Of a stretch of DNA of 64,000 nucleotides, positions 32,793-40,697 are shown in pieces (positions within the stretch are counted from its first letter, which is position 1; each line of letters begins with the position of its first letter). Origin of the DNA: Mycobacterium sp. ACS4054. GTDB taxonomy: Bacteria > Actinomycetota > Actinomycetes > Mycobacteriales > Mycobacteriaceae. Made by a program: the position numbers and the translations under genes. The stretch covers positions 186,001 through 250,000 of the forward strand of contig NZ_LZHV01000061.1 in NCBI RefSeq assembly GCF_001667275.1, written 5' to 3'. The notes beneath the pieces were generated by a model. That model ran no database searches and was not told the DNA's origin. It worked only from the letters and a program-made list of their open reading frames with translations.

Positions 32793-34228
32793 CGGTCCCT
32801 GGGCCGTGGCAGACCATCCCCGAGATGGTCTTGAGCGCGGCGGACCGCTTCGGCGACGCGGAAGCGGCCGTCGACGGTCCGCTGCGCTTCACTTTCACCG
32901 AGCTCGTCGAGCGAATTCGTTGTGCCGCGGGCGCATTCGCGGACCTCGGCGTCGGCAAGGGTGACCGGGTCGCCGTTTGGGCGCCGAATTCCGTCGAGTG
33001 GATCATCGCGGCCTTCGGCCTGCTCACCGCCGGCGGGGTGCTGGTGCCGGTCAACACCCGATTCAAGACGGAAGAGGCCGGCGACATCATCGCGCGCAGC
33101 GGCGTCAAAGCCGTCCTGGTGCAGAAGGGCTTTCTGGGCCAGGACTACACCGCGCCCGCCGGGACGCCGGTCATCGATCTGAAATCCGACTTCCTTTCCA
33201 GCGGTTCGCCGTTCGAGCGGGCGGTGAGCGGGACCGACATCTGCGACATCATCTTCACCTCGGGCACGACCGGTCGCCCCAAGGGCGCGATGATGAATCA
33301 CCAACAGACGCTGCGCATGTACGAAGAATGGGCGACGCTCGCGGATCTACGCGAGGGCGACCGCTACCTGCAGATCAACCCGTACTTCCACACGTTCGGC
33401 CTGAAGGCGGGACTCATCACCTCCTTCCTGCGCGGTGCGACGATGCTGCCGGTCGCGGTCTTCGACGTCGACACGGTGGTGGATCTCATTGACCGCGAAC
33501 GCATCACGATGCTGCCCGGCCCGCCGACGCTGTATCACTCGCTGCTGACGGTGCGTGATAAGGCCAGGCTGTCGACGTTGCGGGCGGGCGTGACCGGCGC
33601 CGCGGACATCCCCGTCGAACTGGTGCGCCGCATCCACGGCGAACTTCCCTTCCGGACGCTGATGACTGGATACGGGCTGACCGAGGCCGGCAACGTCACC
33701 CTGTCCCGGCCCGGCGACTCCTTCGAGGACGTGGCCACCACGGCGGGCCTGCCGTGCGACGGGGTCGAGGTGCGCATCGCCGACGACGGAGAGGTGCTGG
33801 TTCGCGGCTACGGGGTCATGCAGGGCTACCTCGACGACCCGGAGGGCACCGCCGCGGCGATCGACCCCGACGGCTGGCTGCACACCGGCGATCTCGGCCG
33901 CCTCGATGCCGCCGGCCGGCTGCGCATCGACGGCCGCAAGAAGGACATGTTCATCGTCGGCGGGTTCAACGCCTACCCGGCGGAGATCGAGGGCTACCTG
34001 CTGGAACATCCGGCGGTGGCGCAAGCCGCCGTCATCGGGGTCCCCGACGACCGCCTCGGCCAGGTCGGCAAGGCATTCGTGGTTGCGAAAAGCCAGGTCT
34101 CCGAGGAGGACCTGCTGCTATGGTGCCGAGAGCGGATGGCTGGATTCAAGGCGCCGAGATCCATCGCGTTCCTCGACGAGCTGCCGCTCAACGCCACCGG
34201 AAAAGTGATGAAGGACCAACTCCGTTGA
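32789..34228 (+). CDS. Acyl-CoA synthetase (FadD-type adenylate-forming ligase)
   Basis: A 479-residue adenylating enzyme that should join a carboxylic acid to CoA using ATP. The P-loop-like motif is FTSGTTGRPKGAMM, the A5 motif TGYGLTEAGN, the A7 motif GWLHTGDLG, the hinge KKDMFIVGGFN and the catalytic Lys in NATGKVMKDQL. It is complete and slightly short, as for FadD3-like ligases that act on cyclic acids. In M. tuberculosis the gene before kdc (fadD16) is a truncated FadD, so this could be the intact counterpart; that is inference. Second gene of a four-gene operon. Confidence 0.9.
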   Translation: MTVPGPWQTIPEMVLSAADRFGDAEAAVDGPLRFTFTELVERIRCAAGAFADLGVGKGDRVAVWAPNSVEWIIAAFGLLTAGGVLVPVNTRFKTEEAGDIIARSGVKAVLVQKGFLGQDYTAPAGTPVIDLKSDFLSSGSPFERAVSGTDICDIIFTSGTTGRPKGAMMNHQQTLRMYEEWATLADLREGDRYLQINPYFHTFGLKAGLITSFLRGATMLPVAVFDVDTVVDLIDRERITMLPGPPTLYHSLLTVRDKARLSTLRAGVTGAADIPVELVRRIHGELPFRTLMTGYGLTEAGNVTLSRPGDSFEDVATTAGLPCDGVEVRIADDGEVLVRGYGVMQGYLDDPEGTAAAIDPDGWLHTGDLGRLDAAGRLRIDGRKKDMFIVGGFNAYPAEIEGYLLEHPAVAQAAVIGVPDDRLGQVGKAFVVAKSQVSEEDLLLWCRERMAGFKAPRSIAFLDELPLNATGKVMKDQLR

Positions 34229-34851
34229 CTGACGGCGACATTCATTCGATGGTGATCGCGTCGGACTATCGCGTTCCCGATCCCAGCCGGGTATGGCCGC
34301 TGCTCGAGCGCCGCAAGGCGGCCCTGGCCGACATCGGCGCCCACCACGTGCTCGTCTACACCTCGACGCATGACTACGGCCGCGTGCTGGTGATGATCGG
34401 AGTGCACAGCCGCGAGCCGATCGTCGAACTGCTGCGCTCCCGGGTCTTCTTCGACTGGTTCGACGCGGCGGGCGTCGACGACATTCCCGCGGTCTTCGCA
34501 GGCGAGATCGTCCACCGGCTCGTCCCGGCGCCCACGGCGAGCCCCGAGGCGCCCGGCGTGGTGGTGGCCACCATCGCCTCGGTTCATGACGTCTCGGCGC
34601 TGACCGCCGAAGTCGCCTCGGCCACAGACAGATTCGTGGCGGCCGGCATCCGCAAGACCTGGATCTTCCAGGCCTTCGACGATGAGCACGAGGTGCTGAT
34701 CATGTCGGAGTTGCCCGACGAAGAGAGCGCGCAGCGGTGGATCGAGCATCCGGACGCCGCGGCCGAGTGGATGTCCGGTGCCGGGGTGGGGCCCTATCCG
34801 CCGATTTTCGTCGGCCAATTCACCAACATGATGCGCATCGAGGCGGACTGA
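34225..34851 (+). CDS. Conserved protein of unknown function in a FadD operon
   Basis: About 208 residues from TTG 34225, which overlaps the FadD stop as TTGA; ATG 34249 (MVIASDYRVPDP) is an alternative start. Two similar-looking halves: SRVFFDWFDAAGVDDIPAVF and IEHPDAAAEWMSGAGVGPYP both suggest a ferredoxin-like alpha/beta fold of the dimeric alpha-beta barrel sort. No catalytic motif recognised. The tight coupling to the ligase suggests a role in the same pathway. Confidence 0.7.
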   Translation: MTDGDIHSMVIASDYRVPDPSRVWPLLERRKAALADIGAHHVLVYTSTHDYGRVLVMIGVHSREPIVELLRSRVFFDWFDAAGVDDIPAVFAGEIVHRLVPAPTASPEAPGVVVATIASVHDVSALTAEVASATDRFVAAGIRKTWIFQAFDDEHEVLIMSELPDEESAQRWIEHPDAAAEWMSGAGVGPYPPIFVGQFTNMMRIEAD

Positions 34852-34863
34852 GCGGCCACCTGG

Positions 34864-35049
34864 ATGTTCGTCTGCTTGTGTAACGGAGTCACCAGCCAAA
34901 CGGTGGCCGAGGTGGTAGAGGCCGGCGCCTGCACGACCAAGGACGTCGCCCGGGCCTGCGGGGCGGGCGCAGACTGCGGGCGCTGCCGGCGGACCGTGCA
35001 GGCGATGCTGCGATCGTCCGACCCGAACGGCGCACCCAGCCGACCCTGA
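34864..35049 (+). CDS. Bacterioferritin-associated ferredoxin-like [2Fe-2S] protein
   Basis: A 61-residue protein with the Bfd-type cluster ligands Cys4 and Cys6 (VCLCNGV) and Cys38 and Cys41 (DCGRCRRTV). Two further Cys residues (23, 32) are extra. Bfd proteins pass electrons to bacterioferritin to release iron, but there is no bacterioferritin gene nearby; at the end of a catabolic operon it may instead serve an oxygenase. Starts 12 bp after the preceding gene. Confidence 0.85.
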   Translation: MFVCLCNGVTSQTVAEVVEAGACTTKDVARACGAGADCGRCRRTVQAMLRSSDPNGAPSRP

Positions 35050-35059
35050 CGCGGCGGAC

Positions 35060-36745
35060 TCAGCGGCGAACGCTGCCGTCCGGCGACATCGGTTGGACGA
35101 GTTCGACCAGCAGCGGCGGGATTTCGAGCCGCGGCAAGACCACCTCGACGAGCACCATGCGGTCCTGGTGCTGCGCGGCGGCGGTCAGGGCGTCATCGAG
35201 CTCACCGTAGGTCTGCACCCGGAACGCCAAATGGTCGCCGACGCCCAGGGCGTTCGGGATGTCCGTCCACTTCCAATTGACAATGTCGTTGTACGGCGCC
35301 GACTCTCCGTGGATCGCGCGCTCGACGGTGTACCCGTCGTTGTTCACCACCACGATGACCGGGGACAGCCCCTCCCGCGAGAAGTTGCCGAGTTCCTGGA
35401 CCGTCAGTTGCGCCGCGCCGTCGCCGATCAGCAACACCGTCCGCCGCTCCGGATGCGCCACCCCGGCCCCGAGCGCCGCGGGCAGCGTGTAACCGATTGA
35501 GCCCCAAAGCGGTTGACCGATGAAGGTCACCCCCTGGGGCAGGCGGTGGTCGGCCATACCGTAGAACGAGGTGCCCTGATCGGCCAGGACCACGTTGCCC
35601 GGCGTCAGGGCTGTGCACAGGCGGTCCCATAGCAGCTGTTGGGTCAGCGGTTGATCGCGCGGCGGAGGCGGGGGCAGGGCCGCGGCGGGCGGCGACACCA
35701 CCGGCGGCGACGCGATTTTCCGCCGGGACAGGATGGTGGCCAACGCCTCCAGCGCCGCCCCCATCTCCAGCGGCGCGAAAACCTCGCCCGCCACACTGCT
35801 TTGGTACTGCCCGACGTCGATCGTCCGCGCCGGGTCGATCCGCTGGCTGAAGAAGCCGCTGACCATGTCGGTGAACACGACCCCGGCGGTCACCAGAACC
35901 GGCGCCTCCTCGATCGCGGCGCGCACCGCCGGGGCGCTGGCCGATCCGGCATAGATCCCCAGGTAGTTCGGCGAGCTCTCGTCGAGCAGGCTCTTACCCC
36001 ACATCAGCGTGGCGTAGGGCACCACGTCGGCGGCCAGCAGGGCTTCGAGTTCCTTGACCACCTGTAACCGATGGACCAGCAGGTCGGCCAGCACGGTCAG
36101 TTGGTGGTCGGCGATGAGATCGGAGGCGGCCTCGACGAACAGCGCCAGCGCGCGGGGGCTGGTGCCACCGGTGTAGCGGGGCAGCGGCGCACCGGGCGGT
36201 TCGGTGGGGAAGCGCGCCACGTCCGTGGACAGCAGGATGTAGCCGGGCCGCTTCTGCTCCCGCACCTCGGACAGCACCCGGTCGATCTCGCGGCGGGCGG
36301 TCGCGGGCATGAGGTTGGCTTGGGCACAGGTGATCTCGCGGCTGACGCGCAGGAAGTGCTCGAAGTCCCCGTCGCCCAGCGAGTGGTGCAGCGCGCGCCG
36401 GGTGCCCTGGGCGTCCTTGGAGGGCCCGCCGACGATGTGTACGACGGGCACCTGCTCGGCGTAGCTGCCGGCGATGGCGTTGGCGGCCGACAGTTCACCC
36501 ACCCCGAAAGTCGTTACCACTGCTGACATTCCGCGCAGGCGACCGTACCCGTCCGCGGCGTAGCCGGCGTTCAGCTCGTTGGCGTTGCCCACCCAGCGGA
36601 TCGCGGGGTGGGCGACGATGTGGTCGAGGAATTCGAGGTTGTAGTCGCCGGGAACGCCGAAGATCTCGGTGACGCCGAGTTCGGCGAGGCGGTCTAGCAG
36701 GTAGTCGCCGACGGTGTAGAGGGGCTGGTTGACGGCGTCAGTCAC
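35060..36745 (-). CDS. kdc: Alpha-keto-acid decarboxylase (ThDP-dependent)
   Basis: A 561-residue thiamine-diphosphate decarboxylase of the pyruvate/indolepyruvate decarboxylase group, highly similar along its length to what I recall of M. tuberculosis Kdc (Rv0853c, 560 residues). The cofactor-activating Glu is in [15 protein letters not shown], the catalytic His pair in [10 protein letters not shown], and the ThDP motif runs from [12 protein letters not shown] to VVVNNDGYT. It converts branched-chain or aromatic 2-keto acids to aldehydes and CO2. GTG 36745 matches the family N-terminus. It marks the left end of synteny with M. tuberculosis Rv0853c-Rv0876c and diverges from the SRPBCC gene. 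Confidence 0.93.
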   Translation of the reverse strand: MTDAVNQPLYTVGDYLLDRLAELGVTEIFGVPGDYNLEFLDHIVAHPAIRWVGNANELNAGYAADGYGRLRGMSAVVTTFGVGELSAANAIAGSYAEQVPVVHIVGGPSKDAQGTRRALHHSLGDGDFEHFLRVSREITCAQANLMPATARREIDRVLSEVREQKRPGYILLSTDVARFPTEPPGAPLPRYTGGTSPRALALFVEAASDLIADHQLTVLADLLVHRLQVVKELEALLAADVVPYATLMWGKSLLDESSPNYLGIYAGSASAPAVRAAIEEAPVLVTAGVVFTDMVSGFFSQRIDPARTIDVGQYQSSVAGEVFAPLEMGAALEALATILSRRKIASPPVVSPPAAALPPPPPRDQPLTQQLLWDRLCTALTPGNVVLADQGTSFYGMADHRLPQGVTFIGQPLWGSIGYTLPAALGAGVAHPERRTVLLIGDGAAQLTVQELGNFSREGLSPVIVVVNNDGYTVERAIHGESAPYNDIVNWKWTDIPNALGVGDHLAFRVQTYGELDDALTAAAQHQDRMVLVEVVLPRLEIPPLLVELVQPMSPDGSVRR

Positions 36746-36807
36746 AAGCACGACGGTACCTGCCGAATTCATTCCGGGCGGGACGCCGTTTCAGTATCGT
36801 GCGGGCC

Positions 36808-37251
36808 ATGGCACTCAAAGAATCCCGCGACATCGTCATCGAAGCCAGTCCGAAGGAGATTCTGGACGTCATCGCCGATTTCGAGGCGATGCCCGAATGG
36901 TCCGAGCCCCACCAAAGTGCGGAGATCCTGTCGACCGGCGACGACGGGCGCCCAAGCCAAGTGAAGATGAAGGTGCGGGTCGCCGGCATCACCGACGAAC
37001 AGGTGGTGGCCTACACCTGGACCGACGACACGGTGAGCTGGAAGCTGGTGAGCTCGTCCCAGCAGAAGGCGCAGGACGGGAAGTACACCCTGATCCCGCA
37101 GGGGGACGCCACGCTGGTCAAGTTCGAACTGCTCGCCGACCCGAACGTGCCCCTGCCGGGCTTCGTCCTGAAGCGCGCGGTGAAGGGGACGATCGATTCG
37201 GCGACCAAGGCGCTGCGCGAGCGGGTGCTGCAGGTGAAGAAGGGCAAGTAG
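36808..37251 (+). CDS. SRPBCC (START-like) lipid-binding protein
   Basis: A 147-residue protein with the SRPBCC fold, a small cup that binds hydrophobic ligands. The pattern ESRDIVIEASPKEILDVIAD then FEAMPEWSEPH and a C-terminal helix RAVKGTIDSATKALRERVLQ is typical. It corresponds in position and length to M. tuberculosis Rv0854. Two closer-related copies follow far at 38394 and 38885. Ligand unknown; placement beside a fatty-acyl-CoA racemase suggests lipid or CoA thioester. ATG 36808 has no clear ribosome site. Confidence 0.85.
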   Translation: MALKESRDIVIEASPKEILDVIADFEAMPEWSEPHQSAEILSTGDDGRPSQVKMKVRVAGITDEQVVAYTWTDDTVSWKLVSSSQQKAQDGKYTLIPQGDATLVKFELLADPNVPLPGFVLKRAVKGTIDSATKALRERVLQVKKGK

Positions 37252-37256
37252 CCGCG

Positions 37257-38336
37257 GTGGGCGGCGGCGGGCCCCTGGCCGGGGTGCGGGTGATCGAGCT
37301 CGGCGGAATCGGACCGGGACCGCACGCGGGCATGATGCTGGCCGACCTCGGCGCCGACGTGGTGCGGGTGCGGCGGCCTGGCGGCTTGGTGATGCCGCCC
37401 GAGGACCGCGATCTGCTGCACCGCGGGAAGCGGGTCGTCGACCTGGACGTCAAGACTCAACCGGGGGTCCTGCTCGAGCTGGTCGCCAAGGCCGATGTGC
37501 TACTGGATTGCTTCCGGCCCGGCACCTGCGAGCGACTCGGCATCGGTCCGGACGAATGCGCGGCGGTCAATCCGCGGTTGATCTACGCGCGGATCACCGG
37601 CTGGGGGCAGGAGGGACCGCTGGCCCGCCCGGCGGGCCACGACATCAACTACCTGTCGCAGACCGGCGCCCTGTCCGCCCTGGGTTACGCGGACCGGCCG
37701 CCGATGCCGCCGCTGAACCTGGTCGCCGACTTCGGCGGCGGTTCGATGTTGGTGCTGCTCGGCATCGCGGCCGCGTTGTACGAGCGGGAACGTTCGGGCA
37801 AGGGGCAGGTCATCGACGCGGCGATGGTGGACGGCGTCAGTCTGCTGGCCCAGATGATGTGGACCATGAAGTCGACCGGATCGCTGCGGGACCGGCGCGA
37901 ATCGTTCCTGCTCGACGGAGGCGCCCCGTTCTATCGCTGTTATGAGACGGCCGACGGCGGGTACATGGCGGTCGGCGCCATCGAGCCGCAGTTCTTCGCG
38001 GCGTTGCTGAACGGGCTCGGCCTCTCGCCCGAGGAGGTGCCCGGCCAGCTCGACATCGGCTCCTACCCGCGGATGTACGACGTCTTCGCGAAACGCTTCG
38101 CCAGCCGCACCCGCGACGAGTGGACCGCCACCTTCGCCGGCACCGACGCCTGCGTCACCCCGGTGCTGACGTGGAGCGAGGCGGCGGCCGACGAGCACCT
38201 GAGGGCGCGGTCCACGGTGATCACCGCCCACGGCGTGGACCAGGCCGCGCCCGGACCGCGCTTCTCGCGCACCCCGGCGGCTCCGGTCGGGCGGCCGCCG
38301 GCGGTCACCACGCCCCTTTCCGAAATCGATTGGTAG
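37257..38336 (+). CDS. far: Fatty-acyl-CoA racemase (alpha-methylacyl-CoA racemase family)
   Basis: A 359-residue enzyme of the class III CoA-transferase fold, racemase branch, equivalent to M. tuberculosis far (Rv0855). It inverts the 2-methyl centre of branched acyl-CoAs so they can enter beta-oxidation. The catalytic His in AGHDINY and Asp in VADFGGGSM align with His126 and Asp156 of M. tuberculosis MCR, so it should be active. GTG 37257 lies 5 bp after the preceding SRPBCC gene. Confidence 0.92.
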   Translation: MGGGGPLAGVRVIELGGIGPGPHAGMMLADLGADVVRVRRPGGLVMPPEDRDLLHRGKRVVDLDVKTQPGVLLELVAKADVLLDCFRPGTCERLGIGPDECAAVNPRLIYARITGWGQEGPLARPAGHDINYLSQTGALSALGYADRPPMPPLNLVADFGGGSMLVLLGIAAALYERERSGKGQVIDAAMVDGVSLLAQMMWTMKSTGSLRDRRESFLLDGGAPFYRCYETADGGYMAVGAIEPQFFAALLNGLGLSPEEVPGQLDIGSYPRMYDVFAKRFASRTRDEWTATFAGTDACVTPVLTWSEAAADEHLRARSTVITAHGVDQAAPGPRFSRTPAAPVGRPPAVTTPLSEIDW

Positions 38337-38380
38337 CCAACGTCTTACACCGTATCGACCCGCCAGCGCCCAGACGTTGC

Positions 38381-38386
38381 TAGCTT
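38381..38386 (+). promoter_or_regulatory. Candidate -10 box for a leaderless transcript (SRPBCC gene at 38394)
   Basis: TAGCTT lies 7 bases before the GTG with no ribosome site between, the spacing of mycobacterial leaderless mRNAs. It is part of a short dyad TAGCT-TG-AGCTA (38381-38392). Confidence 0.45.
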
Positions 38387-38393
38387 GAGCTAA

Positions 38394-38846
38394 GTGGCCG
38401 TAAAAGCATCACGCGAATTCGTCGTCGACGCGCCGCCAGAAGTGGTCATGGAGGCGCTGACAGATGTCGGCGTCCTGTCGACGTGGTCACCGTTGCACAA
38501 GAACATCGAAGTGATCGACCGTTATCCCGACGGTCGGCCCCACCACGTCAAGACCACGATCAAGATTCTGGGCCTCGTCGACAGGGAGATCCTGGAATAT
38601 CACTGGGGCCCCGATTGGGTTGTCTACGACGCCAAAGGGACCTCCCAGCAGCACGGCCAGCATGTCGAGTACAACCTCAAACCCGAGGGCCTCGACAAGA
38701 CCCGGGTGCGCTTCGATGTGACGGTCGAACCGGGCCGGCCCATGCCCGCCTTCATCGTCCGGCGAGCCAGCGAAAGCGTCCTCGACTCGGCGGTAAAGGG
38801 ATTGTGCGAATTGGTAAAGCGCGGCAACGATGCGGAGTCGGAATAG
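38394..38846 (+). CDS. SRPBCC (START-like) lipid-binding protein
   Basis: A 150-residue SRPBCC protein, very similar to the gene directly downstream: the pair share DAPPEVVMEALTD or DAPPEVILEALAD, YPDGRPHHVK, and LEYHWGPDW. Position matches M. tuberculosis Rv0856. The GTG at 38394 has no ribosome site and is probably the first base of the message. Role unknown; the paired copies differ mainly at the C-terminus. Confidence 0.85.
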   Translation: MAVKASREFVVDAPPEVVMEALTDVGVLSTWSPLHKNIEVIDRYPDGRPHHVKTTIKILGLVDREILEYHWGPDWVVYDAKGTSQQHGQHVEYNLKPEGLDKTRVRFDVTVEPGRPMPAFIVRRASESVLDSAVKGLCELVKRGNDAESE

Positions 38847-38871
38847 CCTTCGGGACGGCCTGAGCGGTTGC

Positions 38872-38877
38872 TAACTT
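38872..38877 (+). promoter_or_regulatory. Candidate -10 box for a leaderless transcript (SRPBCC gene at 38885)
   Basis: TAACTT, 7 bases before the GTG at 38885. It overlaps a perfect dyad TGCTAA-CTTA-TTAGCA (38869-38884) that ends at the start codon, so a repressor could cover the promoter. Confidence 0.45.
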
Positions 38878-38884
38878 ATTAGCA

Positions 38885-39334
38885 GTGGCCGTCCAAGCAT
38901 CGTCGGAAATCGTGATCGACGCGCCTCCGGAGGTGATCCTGGAGGCGCTGGCCGACATGGACGCCGTGCCGTCATGGTCGTCGGTGCACAAGCGGGTCGA
39001 GGTCGTGGACAAATATCCCGACGGTCGCCCGCACCATGTGAAGGTCACCATCGCCGTCACGGGCATTCACGACACGGAATTGCTCGAATACCACTGGGGC
39101 CCGGACTGGATGGTGTGGGACGCGGCCAGGACGGCTCAGCAACGCGGCCAGCACGGGGAGTACAACCTGAGCCGGGTGAGCGACGACAAGACCCGCGTCC
39201 GATTCACCATCACGGTCGAACCGTGGGCGCCGCTGCCCGAGTTCTGGGTCAACCGGGCCCGCAAGAAGATCCTGCATGCCGCGCTGGAGGGCCTGCGCAA
39301 GCGCGTGCTCGAGGGCTTCGGTCCGGCGAGCTAG
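38885..39334 (+). CDS. SRPBCC (START-like) lipid-binding protein
   Basis: A 149-residue SRPBCC protein, tandem duplicate of the preceding gene and counterpart of M. tuberculosis Rv0857. The helix-grip signature DMDAVPSWSSVHKRVEVVD and ELLEYHWGPDWMVWDAA are intact. Probably leaderless (see the -10 box at 38872). It converges on dapC, with 7 bp between the stops. Confidence 0.86.
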   Translation: MAVQASSEIVIDAPPEVILEALADMDAVPSWSSVHKRVEVVDKYPDGRPHHVKVTIAVTGIHDTELLEYHWGPDWMVWDAARTAQQRGQHGEYNLSRVSDDKTRVRFTITVEPWAPLPEFWVNRARKKILHAALEGLRKRVLEGFGPAS

Positions 39335-39341
39335 GCGGACG

Positions 39342-40520
39342 TCACCGCAGAACTGCCAGCCGGCGGATCGCCTCGTCGAGGGTGTCCTCTCGTTTGCAGA
39401 AGGTGAAGCGCACCAAGTGATTCCACACTTGGGCCTGCGCCTGAGCGTGCGCGGCGGCCGGGTCGCAGAACGGTGAGAGCGGGATGGCGGCCACGCCCGC
39501 CTTCTCGGGCAGGGCCGCGCAGAAGGCGTTGCTGTCGTCGTAGCCCAGGGGGCGCGGGTCGGCGCACAGGAAGTAGGTGCCGGCGCTGTCGTGCACCTCG
39601 AAGCCGATGTCGGACAGCCCGGCGGCCAGCCGGTCCCGCCGGGCCGCCAACGAGTTGCGCAGCTCGGCCACCCACGCGTCCTCGGTGTCGAGCGCCAGGG
39701 CCACCGCGGGCTGGAACGGCGCGCCACCGACGTAGCTCAGATACTGCTTCGCCGCGCGCACCCCGGCGATGAGTTCCGCTGGGCCGCAAGCCCATCCGAT
39801 CTTCCAGCCGGTGCAGTTGAACATCTTGGCCGCGCTGGAGATGGTGACCGTGCGCTCGGCCATCCCCGCGAATCCGGCCAGTGGCAGATGCCGGTGGGCG
39901 TCGAACACCAGGTGCTCGTAGACCTCGTCGGTGATCACCAACAGGTCGGCGGCGATTGCGACCTCCGCGATGGCCCGCAGCTCCGCCTCGCTGAGCACGG
40001 TGCCGGTCGGGTTGTGCGGCGAGTTGATGATCAAAGCGCGGGTGCGCGGCGTCACCGCGGCGCGCAGGGCGTCGGCGTCCAGGGCGAAGCCGCGCCCGTG
40101 CGGGACCAGGGGCACGGCCACCCGGTGCGCGCCGGCCATCGCCAGCACCGGCGAGTAGGAGTCGTAGAACGGCTCGACGAGCAGAACCTCCGAGCCGGGT
40201 TCGATCAGGCCGAGCACGGCGGACGCGATCGCCTCGGTGGCCCCGACCGTCACCAGCACCTCGGTGTCGGGGTCGTATTCGATGCCGAAGTGCCGCCGCC
40301 GCTGGGCGGCGATGGCGTGCCGCAGCGACGCCACCCCGATGCCGGGCGGGTACTGGTTGTTGCCCTCGGCGATGGCGTCCTGGGCGGCCTTCAACATGGC
40401 CGCGGGCCCGTCCTCGTCGGGAAAACCCTGACCGAGGTTGACCGCACCGACCCGCGCGGCCAGCGCCGACATCTCGGCGAACACCGTGGTCGCGTAGGGG
40501 CGCAGGCGCGACACCGTCAT
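39342..40520 (-). CDS. dapC: N-succinyldiaminopimelate aminotransferase
   Basis: A 392-residue class I PLP aminotransferase in the position of M. tuberculosis dapC (Rv0858c, about 397 residues), which makes N-succinyl-LL-2,6-diaminopimelate in lysine and peptidoglycan synthesis. Key motifs: NSPHNPTGTVLS, the Asp of VITDEVYEHLVF that contacts the pyridine nitrogen, the PLP lysine in SSAAKMFNCTGWK, and the Arg of LVRFTFCKRED. Its start lies 177 bp from the divergent fadA, with the hairpin repeats between. Confidence 0.9.
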   Translation of the reverse strand: MTVSRLRPYATTVFAEMSALAARVGAVNLGQGFPDEDGPAAMLKAAQDAIAEGNNQYPPGIGVASLRHAIAAQRRRHFGIEYDPDTEVLVTVGATEAIASAVLGLIEPGSEVLLVEPFYDSYSPVLAMAGAHRVAVPLVPHGRGFALDADALRAAVTPRTRALIINSPHNPTGTVLSEAELRAIAEVAIAADLLVITDEVYEHLVFDAHRHLPLAGFAGMAERTVTISSAAKMFNCTGWKIGWACGPAELIAGVRAAKQYLSYVGGAPFQPAVALALDTEDAWVAELRNSLAARRDRLAAGLSDIGFEVHDSAGTYFLCADPRPLGYDDSNAFCAALPEKAGVAAIPLSPFCDPAAAHAQAQAQVWNHLVRFTFCKREDTLDEAIRRLAVLR

Positions 40521-40552
40521 GCTGGTCGAGCTTAGGGCCGGTGCTTCCCGCG

Positions 40553-40610
40553 GAACGTGCGGCTGGCCGCACGTTCGGCGCCGAGCGTGCGGCTGGCCGC
40601 ACGTTCGGCG
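40553..40610. repeat. Two tandem hairpin-forming 25-bp repeats between dapC and fadA
   Basis: A 25-bp sequence (40556-40580 and 40586-40610) occurs twice with a 30-bp period. Each copy forms a hairpin with loop CTGG; in the first the arms GAACGTGCGG and CCGCACGTTC match over 10 bp, in the second over 9 of 10. They lie just outside the dapC start codon and about 90-140 bp upstream of fadA. Confidence 0.75.
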
Positions 40611-40631
40611 TTCTGACCAGGGCCATTACTC

Positions 40632-40647
40632 CCAACCAACAGGTTGG
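40632..40647. promoter_or_regulatory. CCAACC-AACA-GGTTGG dyad upstream of fadA
   Basis: Inverted repeat with 6-bp perfect arms, 50 bp before the fadA ATG and within its likely promoter. It could be an operator for a fatty-acid-responsive repressor; identity unknown. Confidence 0.4.
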
Positions 40648-40697
40648 TTTAGGGTGTAATCCGGATCCGAAACCCCATTCGCGAAGAGGAACTCGAC

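Noticed and set aside
38869-38884. TGCTAA-CTTA-TTAGCA dyad as a target of the TetR that faces TGCTNAGCA at 29066
   Set aside because: The half-sites share only part of the pattern and the spacing differs (4 bp against 2), so I did not claim a common regulator.
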